NCBI GenBank assembly: GCA_040902745.1
Contig: JBBDWR010000022.1
Coordinates: 6,501-70,500, forward strand
Direction: 5' to 3'
Source of the DNA: JBBDWR01 sp040902745
GTDB lineage: Bacteria; Actinomycetota; UBA4738; HRBIN12
Length of the DNA: 64,000 nt
Shown in pieces: positions 15,949 through 24,052 of this stretch. The notes under the pieces are model-generated. The model was not told the origin of the DNA. It saw nothing but the letters and a program-made list of their open reading frames with translations, and did no database searches. How positions within the stretch are numbered: position 1 is the stretch's first letter; each line of letters begins with the position of its first letter. The position numbers and the translations under genes were made by a program.

Positions 15949-17129
15949 GTGCGGCCCGCGTCCCGCGGGTGCTCCTGTTGGTAGCCGATTCCCTCGGGGT
16001 CGGGGACGCGCCCGACAGCGCCACGTACGGGGACGAGGGCTCCAACACCCTCGGGAACACGGCGCGAGCCGTCGGTGGACTCTCCCTGCCGAACCTCGGC
16101 GCGCTCGGGATCGGCATGCTTACGCAGGTAGAAGGTGTGGCTGCGAGCGCGCAGCCCGGCACGGCGCACGGAACGATGGCCGAGCGCTCGGCCGGCAAGG
16201 ACACGACGACGGGGCACTGGGAGATGACCGGGATCGTGTCGGACCGTCCGTTCCCCGTGTACCCAGAGGGGTTCCCTCCCGAGATCATCGAACCCTTCGA
16301 GTCCCAGATCGGGCGAAAGGTGCTGGGAAACGTCCCGGCTTCCGGGACCGAGATCATCGACCGACTCGGCGCGGAACACCTGGCAACCGGCAACCCGATC
16401 GTGTACACGAGTGGGGATTCGGTGTTCCAGATCGCCACCCACAGCGGCGTCGTCGGTCTCGCGACGCTCTATCAATGGTGCCGGGTCGCGCGCCGGCTGC
16501 TCGTCGGAGAGCACGAGGTCGGCCGTGTGATCGCGCGCCCGTTCACGGGGTCGCCGGGGGCGTTCGAGCGACTTCCCGACCGCCGGGACTTCTCGGTGCC
16601 GCCGCCCAGGCCCACCCTGCTGGATCGCGTTACGGCCGCAGGCGTCGCGGTGTACGCGGTGGGCAAGATCCAGGACATCTTCAGCGGACAGGGACTCACG
16701 GAGGCGCGCTACACCCGTTCCAACGACGACGGCATCGACGTCACCCTGGAGTTCCTTCGACGACCCGGGGTGTCGCTGACCTTCTGCAATCTGGTGGACT
16801 TCGACAGCAAGTACGGCCACCGCAACGACCCCGATGGCTACGCCCGGTGCCTGGAGGCGCTCGATCGCCGGATCCCTGAGCTGGTAGACGGCGTGGAGGG
16901 AGGCGTCTTCTTTTTGACCGGCGACCACGGATGCGATCCGACCACACCGCCGACCGACCATTCCCGCGAACTGGTCCCGATGCTCGCTGCGGGATCGCCT
17001 ACGGGCCCGAGCGACGTGGGGATGCGTTCCACGTTCGGCGACCTCGGTGCGACGATCGCCGACGTGCTCGCCGTGGGCTACGGCGATCTGGTGGGAGAGA
17101 GCTTCGCCGCCGAGATCGGGTTGGGGTGA
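15945..17129 (+). CDS. deoB: phosphopentomutase
   Basis: The 394-residue metalloenzyme of the alkaline phosphatase superfamily converts (deoxy)ribose-1-phosphate to the 5-phosphate in nucleoside salvage. The metal-binding DSLGVGDAPD occurs near residue 15, AGKDTTTGHWEM near 90, DFDSKYGHRND and TGDHGCDPTT in the C-terminal half. GTG 15945 overlaps the preceding stop (GTGA). With deoA directly behind, the pair forms a nucleoside catabolism operon. Confidence 0.94.
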   Translation: MSAARVPRVLLLVADSLGVGDAPDSATYGDEGSNTLGNTARAVGGLSLPNLGALGIGMLTQVEGVAASAQPGTAHGTMAERSAGKDTTTGHWEMTGIVSDRPFPVYPEGFPPEIIEPFESQIGRKVLGNVPASGTEIIDRLGAEHLATGNPIVYTSGDSVFQIATHSGVVGLATLYQWCRVARRLLVGEHEVGRVIARPFTGSPGAFERLPDRRDFSVPPPRPTLLDRVTAAGVAVYAVGKIQDIFSGQGLTEARYTRSNDDGIDVTLEFLRRPGVSLTFCNLVDFDSKYGHRNDPDGYARCLEALDRRIPELVDGVEGGVFFLTGDHGCDPTTPPTDHSRELVPMLAAGSPTGPSDVGMRSTFGDLGATIADVLAVGYGDLVGESFAAEIGLG

Positions 17130-17142
17130 AGGAGGTATGGCG

Positions 17143-18456
17143 ATGACGCCGATCGATCCCCGTTCGGTCGTCGCGGCCAAGCGCGATGGCCACGAGGTGG
17201 ACCCCGCGCAACTGCGAGCCTTCATCGGTGGATTCGCGAGCGGCGAGATCGGGATCGAGATCGTGGCGGCGTTCCTGATGGCCGTGTACCTGCGGGGGAT
17301 GAGCGCCAAGGAGACGACGGCACTCACGGAGGCGCTCGTCGCATCGGGGCGAACGATCACGTTCGAGCATGTGTCACATCCCACCGTGGACAAACACTCC
17401 ACCGGGGGCGTCGGTGACGGCGTCACGCTGGTGCTGGCTCCGCTCGTAGCATCGCTCGGTCTTGCCGTGGCGAAGATCTCGGGACGTGGCTTGGGACACA
17501 CGGGCGGAACGATCGACAAGCTCGAGTCGATCCCGGGGGTTCGGACCGACCTGGACCCCGATGCGATCGAAGAGCAGGTGGAGCGGGTGGGGTGCGCCAT
17601 CGCCCGCCAGGGTCCGGGTGTCGTCCCCGCGGACGGAGCGCTCTACGCCCTGCGCGACGCGACCGCCACGGTGGAGTCAACCCCGCTGATCGCCTCGAGC
17701 GTGATGGCGAAGAAGCTGGCGGTGAGGACGGATCTCGTCCTGCTGGACGTGAAGGCCGGCAGCGGCGCCTTCATGCGGAGCGTCGATGAGGCCTCGGCGC
17801 TGGCGCAACGATGCGTCGAGATCGGGCGCCGGGCGCAGCGGCGCGTCCACGCCACGGTCACCGACATGTCGCAGCCTCTGGGCTCCGCCATCGGCAACGC
17901 GTTGGAGGTTGCCGAAGCGGTTGCGGTGCTGACCGGTGGGGAGCGGAGCCGGCTCCGCGAGTTGGTCGTGGGATTCGCGGCCGACGCCGCGATGACGTTG
18001 CTCGACGTCGACTCGATGACCGCGATGCGACTCGCAGAGACGGCGCTGGACGACGGAACCGCCGCGGAACGGTTCCGTGCGATGGTGATCGCGCAGGGCG
18101 GGGATGGCCGCGTGGTGGACGACCCCTGGGGGATACTCCCACGAGCCCCGGTCGTCGTCGGCGTTCCGTCCGGTCGGCAAGGATCGCTCACCTCTGTCGA
18201 CGCTGCAGCCTTGGGGCGGGCGAGCGCGAGGCTCGGAGCCGGTCGCGTGCGCGCCGATGACGAGATCGACCCCTCCGTGGGTATCGTGTTCGGAGTCCGG
18301 ATCGGGGATCGGCTCGAGCGCGAGTCTCCGGTGGCCACCGTGCACGCGCGCGACGCCACCGCGGCGGAGGAGGCATGTCGCGCGGTCGTCGCCGCGATCG
18401 AAGTCTCCGACGATGCGGCCGAGCCGCCGCCGCTGGTGCACGCTCGATACGACTGA
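17143..18456 (+). CDS. deoA: pyrimidine-nucleoside/thymidine phosphorylase
   Basis: The 437-residue protein cleaves pyrimidine nucleosides with phosphate. It shows the signature SGRGLGHTGGTIDKLESIPG near residue 110, the phosphate-binding KHSTGGVGDGVTL before it, and the VKAGSGAFM block. Two ATGs lie two codons apart at 17137 and 17143. GGAGG at 17131-17135 is only one base from the first but seven from the second, so I chose 17143. It forms an operon with deoB. Confidence 0.93.
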   Translation: MTPIDPRSVVAAKRDGHEVDPAQLRAFIGGFASGEIGIEIVAAFLMAVYLRGMSAKETTALTEALVASGRTITFEHVSHPTVDKHSTGGVGDGVTLVLAPLVASLGLAVAKISGRGLGHTGGTIDKLESIPGVRTDLDPDAIEEQVERVGCAIARQGPGVVPADGALYALRDATATVESTPLIASSVMAKKLAVRTDLVLLDVKAGSGAFMRSVDEASALAQRCVEIGRRAQRRVHATVTDMSQPLGSAIGNALEVAEAVAVLTGGERSRLRELVVGFAADAAMTLLDVDSMTAMRLAETALDDGTAAERFRAMVIAQGGDGRVVDDPWGILPRAPVVVGVPSGRQGSLTSVDAAALGRASARLGAGRVRADDEIDPSVGIVFGVRIGDRLERESPVATVHARDATAAEEACRAVVAAIEVSDDAAEPPPLVHARYD

Positions 18457-18467
18457 GAGGCAAGGTA

Positions 18468-19112
18468 ATGGAGTTCCGGTACGCGCTCTACCTCGCGGTT
18501 GCGCTCGCGGTCGGCCTGCTCGCCCGGGAGACGGCGCGAGCCCTGAGCGCGGACAGGCTCGGCGATCCCACACCGAGGCGGTGGGGGCGGCTGTGGCCCA
18601 GCAGGAGCATGGTCGATCCGTTCGGCACGTTGATCCTGCCGGCGTTGATCCTCGTGTTGTGGGGATCGGGAGCCGCGTTCCGGCCACCCCCGTTCATCTA
18701 CGCGAAGCCGCTCGCCCTGGATCCGATGTACCTGAAGAAGCCGGGACGAGACACGGTGCTCGTCTCGCTGGCGGGGCCGGTCGCGAACCTGGTGATCGCG
18801 GTGATCGCAGGGTTCGTGCTGGGGGCCGGGCTCGCGGGCGACGGGCTCCGCGTGGGCGAGGCGTTCCTGTACGCGAACCTGGTCTTGTTCGTGTTTCACC
18901 TGATGCCGATCCCGGGGCTCGACGGCGCCCGCATGCTGGCGCTGGTGCTGCCTCCCAGAGCGCGCGAGGTATACCGGAACCTCGACCAGTACCTCGTGCT
19001 GTTCATGCTCCTGATCTTCTTCCTGCTCGGCGGGCCCGTGCTGGCGATCGTGGACGGTCTCGCCTCTGCGTTGTGCGATGTCGTCGCTGGATCCAACGTG
19101 TGCGCGTTCTGA
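18468..19112 (+). CDS. M50-like membrane protein with degenerate active site
   Basis: The 214-residue polytopic protein has the layout of an M50 (site-2-protease-like) family member: a first helix, a RLGDPTP motif, DPFGTLILP, and NLVLFVFHLMPIPGLDGARM. The catalytic HExxH is replaced by RETAR (residues 21-25), so both zinc-binding histidines are lost. The histidine normally before DP.G is methionine-valine, but the late aspartate of LDG is kept. A functioning protease is therefore unlikely, and a scaffold or pseudoprotease role is inferred. ATG 18468 follows CAAGG. It lies 11 bases after deoA and before trpS. Confidence 0.75.
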   Translation: MEFRYALYLAVALAVGLLARETARALSADRLGDPTPRRWGRLWPSRSMVDPFGTLILPALILVLWGSGAAFRPPPFIYAKPLALDPMYLKKPGRDTVLVSLAGPVANLVIAVIAGFVLGAGLAGDGLRVGEAFLYANLVLFVFHLMPIPGLDGARMLALVLPPRAREVYRNLDQYLVLFMLLIFFLLGGPVLAIVDGLASALCDVVAGSNVCAF

Positions 19113-19183
19113 CGCGGCACCGGCGATCACGCGGAGTGGAGGGTCCCGAGCTACTCCTCCCCGGGCAAGGACCAGGCTCGCGC

Positions 19184-19189
19184 TATCAT
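19184..19189 (+). promoter_or_regulatory. -10 hexamer of trpS (leaderless type)
   Basis: TATCAT lies 10 bases before the GTG at 19200. Confidence 0.4.
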
Positions 19190-19199
19190 CGCCGCCATC

Positions 19200-20213
19200 G
19201 TGGGTGATACGGCTGTCGGGATCGAGACCGGGCGGCGGACCCGGGTCCTGACCGGATACCGGCCGACCGGGCCGCTGCACGTCGGACACTGGTTCGGCAA
19301 CATCCGCACCATGCTCGAGCTCCAGCAGCAGCACGATGCCTACTTCTTCGTCGCCGATTGGCATTCGTTGACGACCGACTACGACCGGACGGACAAGCTG
19401 CCGGACAACGTGCACGGGCTGGTGCTCGACTGGCTCGCGGCCGGTCTCGATCCGGAGCGCGCCACGATCTATCGACAGTCCGACATCCCGGAGACCGCGG
19501 AGCTCACCCTCTTGCTGGGGATGCTCACTCCCCTCGGATGGCTCGAGCGGGTCCCGACCTTCAAGGAGCGCCTGCGCGACCTCGCCGAGCGCGACATCGC
19601 GAACCTCGGGCTGCTCGCGTATCCGCTCCTTCAGACCGCCGACATCACGATCGTGGGAGGGGAGCTCGTCCCGGTGGGGGAGGATCAGTTGCCCCACCTG
19701 GAGCTGAGCCGGGAGATCGTCCGCCGGTTCAACCGCACCTACGGCGAGGTCCTCGTCGAACCCAGGGAGCTGCTCTCCGAGGCGCCGCTGATCCCCGGCA
19801 GCGACGGCCGCAAGATGTCGAAGTCGCTCGACAACGCGATCGGGGTTCGGGACGACGAGGAGCAGATCCGCGCGAAGGTCCACTCGTTCTTGACCGATCC
19901 GCTGAAGGTGCGCCGCAACGATCCCGGCCGGCCGGAGGTCTGTCCCGTGTTCTCCCTGCACAAGCTCTTCTCGGCCGACATCCTCGCGTGGACCGACGAG
20001 AACTGCCGCTCGGGCGCCCTTGGCTGCGTCGATTGCAAGCAGAACCTCGCGGATCGCATCGTGGAGTACTACCGTCCCTTCCGACAGCGCCGTGCGGAGC
20101 TGGAAGCGACGCCGGGGATCGTGCAGGAAGTCCTCGCGAAGGGTGCGTCGCGCGCCCGGCCGGTGGCGCAGGAGACGATGCAGATGGTGCGGGAGGCGAT
20201 GCACCTCACATGA
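19200..20213 (+). CDS. trpS: tryptophan--tRNA ligase
   Basis: The 337-residue class I synthetase charges tRNA-Trp. The HIGH-type motif is GPLHVGHWFGN near residue 24, and the KMSKS motif is GRKMSKSLDNA near residue 203. Length is normal for bacterial TrpRS. It starts with GTG after a -10-like hexamer and without a Shine-Dalgarno sequence, and its stop overlaps scpA as ATGA. Confidence 0.96.
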   Translation: MGDTAVGIETGRRTRVLTGYRPTGPLHVGHWFGNIRTMLELQQQHDAYFFVADWHSLTTDYDRTDKLPDNVHGLVLDWLAAGLDPERATIYRQSDIPETAELTLLLGMLTPLGWLERVPTFKERLRDLAERDIANLGLLAYPLLQTADITIVGGELVPVGEDQLPHLELSREIVRRFNRTYGEVLVEPRELLSEAPLIPGSDGRKMSKSLDNAIGVRDDEEQIRAKVHSFLTDPLKVRRNDPGRPEVCPVFSLHKLFSADILAWTDENCRSGALGCVDCKQNLADRIVEYYRPFRQRRAELEATPGIVQEVLAKGASRARPVAQETMQMVREAMHLT

Positions 20214-20965
20214 GCGAGAACGCGAACGCCGCGCCCGAGCTGAGCGGCTTCGAGGTGGACCTGCCCGTGTTCACGGGGCCGTTCCGCCTGTTGTCCGACC
20301 TGATCTTGGAGCAGAAGGTCGATGTCTGCGATGTGGCGGTCGCGAGCGTGACGGACGCGTTCCTGTCCTACGCGCAGGACGCCGAGCGCTGGAGTCTGGA
20401 GGAGGCCACCTGGTTCCTGGCGATCTGCGCGATCCTGTTGGAGCTGAAGGTGAGCCGCCTGATGCCCAAGCACACGGAACTGGATGAGGACGACCTGCTC
20501 GGTGGCAACCCCGACCTTGTCTACGCGCGAAGCCTCGAACTGATCGCCTTCCGCCGGATCGCGGCGGAACTCTCCCGGCGACTCGAGGCCGAGAGGGAGT
20601 ACTTCACCCGCGATGTCGGCCCGGGGGAGGACCTCTCACACCTGTACCCGGACGTGATGGAAAAGGTGACAGCGGAGCGACTCCAGCAGCTCGCGTACCG
20701 CTTGCTCAAGCCCCCGACGGTGCTGGACCTATCACACGTGACGCCGATCCGGTTCACGGTTTCCGACGCGATCGCCGACGTCGAACGCTCCCTGACCGAC
20801 CTTCGTGAGGCCCAGTTCCATGAACTGGTGGCCGACTGTGACGAGCGGATCCAGGTCGTCGTTCGCTTCCTGGCGCTGTTGGAGCTGTACCGGGACGGGA
20901 AGATCGAGGTCGAGCAGGCAGAGACCTTCGGCCAGTTGCGCGTGCGGTGGGCGGGAGCCGCATGA
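20210..20965 (+). CDS. scpA: segregation and condensation protein A
   Basis: The 251-residue kleisin subunit links the SMC ATPase heads in chromosome condensation. It shows the N-terminal FEVDLPVFTGPFRLLSDLI, the following helix with LELKVSRLMP, and a C-terminal winged helix ending LLELYRDGKIEVEQAETFG. It is coupled to trpS and scpB by ATGA overlaps. The ParA-like gene found before scpA in mycobacteria is absent. Confidence 0.95.
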   Translation: MSENANAAPELSGFEVDLPVFTGPFRLLSDLILEQKVDVCDVAVASVTDAFLSYAQDAERWSLEEATWFLAICAILLELKVSRLMPKHTELDEDDLLGGNPDLVYARSLELIAFRRIAAELSRRLEAEREYFTRDVGPGEDLSHLYPDVMEKVTAERLQQLAYRLLKPPTVLDLSHVTPIRFTVSDAIADVERSLTDLREAQFHELVADCDERIQVVVRFLALLELYRDGKIEVEQAETFGQLRVRWAGAA

Positions 20966-21705
20966 TCGACGAGCCCCTGGCCGACCCGATCGGCGACGAC
21001 CCGGAGGGCGGACTCGAGCCGAGCGCGGAGACCGAGCCGCGGGGGGAGGGCGACCTGGCCCGCTCTATCGAGGCGTTGTTGTTCGTCTCGGACGAGCCCG
21101 TTCCGGCGTCCGTGCTCGCAGGGGTTATGGAGGTCGAACGCCGCGTTGTGGACCACGCCTGCGAGGAGTTGGCCATGGCGCTCGAGTCGAGAGGTTCGGG
21201 GATCGTCCTGCGCAACGTGGCGGGAGGGTGGCGCCTGTTCACCCACCCGGATACGGCGCCGATCGTGGAGCGCTTCGTGTTGAACTCTCGCCAGGCCCGC
21301 TTGACCAAGGCGTCGCTCGAGACATTGGCGATCGTCGCATATAAGCAACCGGTCACTCGCCACCAGGTGTCGTCGATCCGCGGAGTGAACTCGGATGGGG
21401 TGCTCAGGGCGTTGACCGAACGGGGTTTGATCGACGAGGTGGGCCGGGAGGAGGCGCCCGGCCGCCCTGTCCTGTACGGGACGACTCCGCAGTTCCTGGA
21501 GCGTCTCGGGCTTGCGTCGGTGACGTCGTTGCCCTCGTTGGCTCCGCTCCTGGGGGAGATCGACGAAGTGGACACGCGTGAGGAAGCGCCGCCGGCGGTG
21601 CCGGACGCAGGAGGTGGCGTGCAGCAGCAGGGGCTCGTCGAGGAGACCTACGGTGACGACGATCCCGAACCAACGGCCGGTCCCGCAGGCGTCGACGGCG
21701 GCTGA
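20962..21705 (+). CDS. scpB: segregation and condensation protein B
   Basis: The 247-residue partner of ScpA has two winged-helix domains. SIEALLFVSDEPVPASVLA starts the first, and SLETLAIVAYKQPVTRHQVS with GVNSDGVLRAL marks the second. Both ends are acidic and disordered, with about 50 residues of low-complexity tail. ATG 20962 overlaps the scpA stop. The downstream pseudouridine synthase starts 9 bases later, as in the scpA-scpB-Rv1711 order. Confidence 0.94.
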   Translation: MIDEPLADPIGDDPEGGLEPSAETEPRGEGDLARSIEALLFVSDEPVPASVLAGVMEVERRVVDHACEELAMALESRGSGIVLRNVAGGWRLFTHPDTAPIVERFVLNSRQARLTKASLETLAIVAYKQPVTRHQVSSIRGVNSDGVLRALTERGLIDEVGREEAPGRPVLYGTTPQFLERLGLASVTSLPSLAPLLGEIDEVDTREEAPPAVPDAGGGVQQQGLVEETYGDDDPEPTAGPAGVDGG

Positions 21706-21714
21706 CGCGGGGTC

Positions 21715-22434
21715 GTGGCGCAAGAACGGGTCCAACGGGTCCTTGCCCGCGTGGGTTTCGGCTCGCGCAGGGCGTGCGAGGAACTGATCAAAAGTGGCCG
21801 CGTCAGCGTGAACGGCAGCATCGCCACGCTCGGCGACAAGGCCGACCCCGAGCACGACCACGTCGAAGTGGATGGCTCAACCCTCAACCTCGACCCCGAC
21901 GTGAGGTACTACCTGTTCAACAAACCTCCAGGGGTCGTCACGTCGATGTCCGACGATCAGGGCCGCCCGGACCTGCAGGGCTTCCTCCCGGAAGGGCCAC
22001 GCGTGTTCCCGGTGGGCCGCCTCGATCTCGAGAGCGAGGGGTTGCTCCTGCTCACGAACGACGGAGAGCTCGCGAATCGATTGATGCACCCCCGCTACGG
22101 AGTGGAGAAGGAGTATCTCGCGGAGGTCGGCGCGTCGCCCTCGGACCGGCAGCTGGCTCGCCTACGAAAGGGCGTCGAGCTCCAGGATGGTCCCGCCAAG
22201 GTGATCGCGGTACGGATCGTCGATCGCCGGCCCGAGCGTGGCGCCCTCCGCGTGGTGATGGGGGAGGGACGCAAGCGGGAGGTCCGCCGCTTGTTGGACG
22301 CCGTCGGATTGTCGGTGACCCGTCTCGTGCGTCTGCGGGTGGGGTCGGTCCGGCTCGGTCGGACCGCGCCCGGAGAGGTCCGCGAGCTCTCTCACGCTGA
22401 GGTCCGCGCGCTCTACCTCGATACCGGGATGTAG
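21715..22434 (+). CDS. rRNA pseudouridine synthase (RsuA/RluB family)
   Basis: The 239-residue protein has an N-terminal S4 RNA-binding domain (ERVQRVLARVGFGSRRACEE, then SGRVSVNG) and a pseudouridine synthase domain. The catalytic aspartate is in VGRLDLESEGLLLLTNDGEL near residue 103. It would isomerise a uridine in rRNA. Whether the target is the small (RsuA) or large (RluB) subunit RNA cannot be decided from sequence. It has a GTG start without a strong ribosome-binding site and is probably co-translated with scpB. Confidence 0.92.
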   Translation: MAQERVQRVLARVGFGSRRACEELIKSGRVSVNGSIATLGDKADPEHDHVEVDGSTLNLDPDVRYYLFNKPPGVVTSMSDDQGRPDLQGFLPEGPRVFPVGRLDLESEGLLLLTNDGELANRLMHPRYGVEKEYLAEVGASPSDRQLARLRKGVELQDGPAKVIAVRIVDRRPERGALRVVMGEGRKREVRRLLDAVGLSVTRLVRLRVGSVRLGRTAPGEVRELSHAEVRALYLDTGM

Positions 22435-22497
22435 CCGTCTCCCGATCTCCGGGCCCGAACGGACCACGGGCGTGCTGTGGGCGCACGCCGGGAGGCG

Positions 22498-22546
22498 GTA
22501 GCCTCGGGACCGCGCCGGGCGGCATCCGCCGGGGTCCCGCCCGGCG
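22498..22546 (+). promoter_or_regulatory. promoter and structured leader of aroH-tyrA-aroA-cmk-der
   Basis: TAGCCT at 22498-22503 is a possible -10. It is followed by a perfect 10-bp inverted repeat (CGCCGGGCGG at 22513-22522, CCGCCCGGCG at 22537-22546) with a 14-base loop. The ribosome-binding site AAGGAGGAG follows at about 22562. This is the only sizeable gap (139 bp) in the stretch. Confidence 0.4.
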
Positions 22547-22573
22547 GAGCCGATCGTTCGTAAGGAGGAGCGC

Positions 22574-22933
22574 ATGAGGGTTCGTGCCGCCCGAGGGGCG
22601 ATCCGTGTCACGCAGGACGAGAGCGAAAGCGTCCTGGAGGCTACGCGGCGCCTGCTGACGGAGATCCTCGAGCGCAACGAGGTCGCGACGGAGGATCTCG
22701 TGAGCATCCTGTTCACCGCGACGGCCGATCTGACCGCGGCTTTCCCGGCCGAAGCCGCGCGACAGCTGGGGCTCGGGCTGGTCCCCTTGTTATGTGCCCG
22801 GGAGCTGCAGGTGAAGGGGTCGATGCCCGGGGTCGTGCGTGTCCTGCTGCACTTCCACACCGACCGAGACCTGGGTGGCGTGGAACACGTCTACCTCGAC
22901 GGCGCGGAGTCACTACGCGATGACCTCGCCTGA
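22574..22933 (+). CDS. aroH: chorismate mutase, AroH type
   Basis: The 119-residue protein is a monofunctional AroH-fold chorismate mutase that converts chorismate to prephenate. It shows RAARGAIRV near the start, the glutamate in a LLTEILERN helix, LFTATADLTAAFPAEAAR, and the arginine-containing VLLHFHTD segment. It has a strong AAGGAGGAG ribosome-binding site at about 22562. It overlaps tyrA by 14 bases, consistent with joint tyrosine/phenylalanine synthesis. Confidence 0.93.
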   Translation: MRVRAARGAIRVTQDESESVLEATRRLLTEILERNEVATEDLVSILFTATADLTAAFPAEAARQLGLGLVPLLCARELQVKGSMPGVVRVLLHFHTDRDLGGVEHVYLDGAESLRDDLA

Positions 22934-24041
22934 GTCGCGCAGCGCTTCTCCGGCGCCGGGGCGCATAGCGGTGGTCGGGACCGGCATGATCGGGACCTCG
23001 ATCGCGATGGCGGCCGTCCGAGCGGGGTTGGCCGTGCGGGGCTTCGACGCGGATCCGGCAGTGCTGGCTCGTGCCACCGACCACGGCGGTTTCCCGGCTG
23101 CAAACGACCTGGAACACGCCGTGGCCGACGCCGACCTCGTCGTCGTGTGTACCCCGTCGGCGGCGATCCCGGACACGGTACGGGCGGTGCTGCAGGCCGC
23201 TCCCTCGGCGGTCGTGACCGACGCGGGGAGCGTGAAGCAGGCCGTGATCGCGCAGATCGAGGCGACTGCTGCGCCGGGCGATGTCGAACGGTTCGTCGGA
23301 GGGCATCCGATGGGCGGAACGGAACGCTCGGGCCCTGACCACGCGGCGCCGAGTGTTGTCGATTCCATCGTCTGGGCGATCACCCCGACGGAGCGGACGG
23401 CTGCAGGCTCCGTCGAGACTCTGGAGGCCTTCGTGAAGCTGCTCGGGAGCCGGTCGGTCCGCTTGGATCCCGAGCGTCACGATCGGCTGGTCGCGATCGT
23501 GTCGCACCTCCCCCAGATCGCGTCCACCGTGCTGATGGGGATGGCTGCGACCGAGGAGGCGGATGAGCCCGAGATCCTCCTGCTGGCCGCCGGCGGGTTC
23601 CGTGATCTGACGCGTCTCGCGGCCTCGAGCCCCACACTTTGGAGCGACATCTTGCTGTCGAATCGCATAGCGATCGTGGAAGCGATCGACCTCTACCTGG
23701 CGCGTCTGATGCAGATGCGCGACCTGGTAGCGCAGGAGCGCTCAGCGGACGTCGAGCGCGCGTTCGCAGATGCCAAGGCCGCGAGACTCACGCTCGCCGC
23801 GAAACCGCTCGTTCGATCCGGTGTCGCGGTGCTGCAGGTCCCGATCCCGGACCGCCCCGGCGCGCTCGCCGAGCTGACGGCAACGATGGGGGAGGCTGCC
23901 GTGAACATCGAAGACCTCCAGATCGTGCACTCGCCGGAAGGAGGCCGCGGGCTCGTTCACCTGACCGTGGCGGCCTCCTCCGCCCAGGACGCCTCGGACG
24001 CTCTCGGCGACCACGGCTTCGAACCCACGCGGATCGCGTGA
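22920..24041 (+). CDS. tyrA: prephenate dehydrogenase with ACT domain
   Basis: The 373-residue enzyme oxidises prephenate toward tyrosine. The Rossmann motif is VVGTGMIGTSIA near residue 20. GGHPMGGTERSGP carries the conserved histidine, and HDRLVAIVSHLPQ the second. The last 75 residues form an ACT domain (VLQVPIPDRPGALAELTATM), expected to give feedback control by tyrosine. ATG 22920 starts inside aroH. Confidence 0.94.
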   Translation: MTSPESRSASPAPGRIAVVGTGMIGTSIAMAAVRAGLAVRGFDADPAVLARATDHGGFPAANDLEHAVADADLVVVCTPSAAIPDTVRAVLQAAPSAVVTDAGSVKQAVIAQIEATAAPGDVERFVGGHPMGGTERSGPDHAAPSVVDSIVWAITPTERTAAGSVETLEAFVKLLGSRSVRLDPERHDRLVAIVSHLPQIASTVLMGMAATEEADEPEILLLAAGGFRDLTRLAASSPTLWSDILLSNRIAIVEAIDLYLARLMQMRDLVAQERSADVERAFADAKAARLTLAAKPLVRSGVAVLQVPIPDRPGALAELTATMGEAAVNIEDLQIVHSPEGGRGLVHLTVAASSAQDASDALGDHGFEPTRIA

Positions 24042-24052
24042 GGAGCGCGACC

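Noticed and set aside
14604..20204. Very long open frames on the strand opposite to xerD-trpS (up to almost 1000 codons)
   Set aside because: They lie antisense to clearly recognised genes in high-GC DNA, contain no domain, and follow codon-phase mirroring.
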